Source: Nitrospiria bacterium (GTDB lineage Bacteria > Nitrospirota > CAKKRA01 > 9FT-COMBO-42-15). From it: a DNA stretch of 6,766 nucleotides. The position numbers and the translations under genes were made by a program. The stretch lies in the NCBI GenBank assembly GCA_919902475.1, contig CAKKRA010000071.1, positions 420 to 7,185 on the forward strand, in the 5' to 3' direction. The notes below the pieces were generated by a model, which was not told the origin of the DNA, searched no databases, and saw only the letters and a program-made list of their open reading frames with translations. Below are positions 6,228 through 6,766 of this stretch, piece by piece; positions within the stretch are counted from its first letter, which is position 1; each line of letters starts with the position of its first letter.

Positions 6228-6308
6228 TAGCATTTTACAAATATTTTTTAGCAATGCCTTGTTTACTCGATTTTCTTTATTCTTCTTCCTCCCATATTAC
6301 TGATTTTC

Positions 6309-6337
6309 TTGACTTGCATGGGGTTATTTGATAGATT
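6309..6337 (+). promoter_or_regulatory. probable promoter of the antitoxin-toxin pair
   Basis: TTGACT (6309-6314), 17 bp, TAGATT (6332-6337): the -35 matches 5 of 6 bases and the -10 matches 4 of 6. The predicted start near 6344 gives a leader of about 56 nt to ATG 6400. I see no clear operator palindrome overlapping it, although such pairs are normally autoregulated. Confidence 0.4.
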
Positions 6338-6399
6338 ATTATTAAAAAATGGACAAAGATTAAAATAAATAATAATATTTTAAAGGAGGTGGTTATAAA

Positions 6400-6609
6400 A
6401 TGGCAAAGACTGCCGAACTTGTTAAACCGAAATACCTGATTGATGAAAAGGGTCGTAAGACAGCTGTGGTTATTAATCTCAAGGACTACAAAAACCTACT
6501 TGAGTTTATTGAAGATATAGAAGACGCTAATGACCTCTTAAAAGCTGAAAAAAAGGCTGCAAAATTTACTCCCTATGAAAAATTTCGTCAAGGATGGCTT
6601 AAGTCTTGA
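6400..6609 (+). CDS. Phd/YefM/RelB-like antitoxin
   Basis: A 69-aa protein with the layout of a type II antitoxin of the Phd/YefM or short RelB-like kind. The strand-turn-strand plus helix KYLIDEKGRKTAVVINLKDY (11-30) matches the family's usual 'hold a value, then a xxxDY' N-terminal text. An acidic helix (LLEFIEDIEDANDLLKAE) and a C-terminal tail FTPYEKFRQGWLKS, likely the toxin-wrapping part, follow. In such pairs the antitoxin binds its own promoter and blocks the toxin. A strong AAAGGAGG (6382-6389) lies 10 nt before ATG 6400. The stop overlaps the toxin's TTG start by 2 nt (6607-6608), which is typical of coupled toxin-antitoxin genes. The toxin is truncated, so this antitoxin is probably an orphan. 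The exact subfamily is uncertain. Confidence 0.72.
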   Translation: MAKTAELVKPKYLIDEKGRKTAVVINLKDYKNLLEFIEDIEDANDLLKAEKKAAKFTPYEKFRQGWLKS

Positions 6610-6713
6610 GCTACAGACTTGTCATAGAACGAAAAGCCGAGAAAGAGGCATCAAAGATTCCCATTCATTTCAGAACCAATAAAGATTGTTTTGATAAGGG
6701 AAAAGGGATATAA
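6606..6713 (+). pseudogene. truncated RelE/ParE-like toxin
   Basis: From TTG 6606, overlapping the antitoxin stop, the frame reads (M)SYRLVIERKAEKEASKIP then IHFRT, the characteristic first strand and helix of RelE/ParE-superfamily toxins (ribonucleases or gyrase poisons of about 85-95 aa). After about residue 24 (near 6677) the text stops resembling the family and the frame closes at TAA 6711, giving 35 codons. The later strands that carry the catalytic or target-binding residues are missing. The other two frames do not restore the family within the 50-90 bp that remain. Truncation by deletion or by insertion of foreign DNA is the likeliest reading; a sequencing error cannot be excluded so close to the window end. 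Confidence 0.6.
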
Positions 6714-6714
6714 T
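6686..6714 (+). promoter_or_regulatory. possible promoter reading off the right edge
   Basis: TTGTTT (6686-6691), 17 bp, a perfect TATAAT (6709-6714). The -35 is only 3 of 6. It lies in the sequence that replaces the toxin's end and would read rightward out of the window from about 6721. AT-rich DNA gives chance matches, so confidence is low. Confidence 0.3.
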
Positions 6715-6743
6715 TAAAGAAAAACAAGGGTGATGCCCAAAAC

Positions 6744-6756
6744 TTATCACTGATAA
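6744..6756. repeat. short perfect palindrome at the right edge
   Basis: TTATCA, C, TGATAA (6744-6756) is a perfect 13-bp palindrome. It lies about 30 nt beyond the TATAAT at 6709, roughly 25 nt after the predicted start, where an operator or a leader hairpin could sit. GTGAT (6730-6734) can also pair with ATCAC (6746-6750). The window ends 10 nt later, so its context is unseen. Confidence 0.3.
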
Positions 6757-6766
6757 TTCATTCACA

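Noticed and set aside
6113..6331. 72-codon plus-strand frame upstream of the antitoxin
   Set aside because: It overlaps the start and promoter of the well-supported hydratase gene on the other strand and is a Phe/Ile/Ser-rich chance frame.
1..6766. CRISPR array, tRNA, rRNA, insertion sequence or phage genes
   Set aside because: I found no regularly spaced repeats, cloverleaf-like or rRNA text, transposase motifs or structural phage proteins in the window.

Overview
This 6.8-kb window is AT-rich, bacterial chromosomal DNA of ordinary housekeeping character. It carries six intact protein genes and one truncated gene. The mix is a B. subtilis-like BioA with a Cys-rich insert, an O2-labile-type fumarase/tartrate dehydratase beta subunit, a TMTC-like membrane protein with TPRs, a PilZ protein, and a dispersed GC-rich palindrome. 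It suggests a free-living, probably anaerobic Gram-negative of the Nitrospirota/Desulfobacterota kind. That placement is inference and weak; no rRNA or lineage marker is present.

Layout: 1-92 is the AT-rich 3' flank of ribE. On the minus strand, a PilZ-domain gene (1087-734) and riboflavin synthase ribE (731-93) form a tight two-gene operon separated by 2 nt. Divergent from it is bioA (biotin synthesis, ending 2565). The roughly 60-110 bp between them holds two back-to-back sigma70-type promoters whose -35 boxes abut. A gene-poor 290 bp (2566-2855) holds only short inverted repeats. A large minus-strand gene (5171-2856) encodes a polytopic GT-C/TMTC-like membrane protein with eight TPRs, and it carries an in-frame palindromic repeat. 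Divergent from that is a DUF488 (YeaO-like) gene (5233-5586). It converges, with a 12-nt gap, on a beta-subunit gene of the Fe-S fumarate/tartrate hydratase family (6183-5599, minus), which has its own near-consensus promoter. The right end holds a Phd/YefM/RelB-like antitoxin gene (6400-6609), overlapped by the start of a RelE/ParE-like toxin that breaks off after about 24 recognisable codons.

The genes do not make one pathway: riboflavin, biotin, protein or glycan modification, central carbon and a decayed toxin-antitoxin pair sit side by side. The most coherent unexpected signal is promoter architecture. At three genes (bioA, the TPR gene and the hydratase beta gene) a TTGACA-type promoter sits so close to the start codon that predicted transcripts have leaders of only about 2-10 nt. 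This also argues that the longest bioA reading frame starts too early, on a -35 box. I see no clearly new multi-gene system here.
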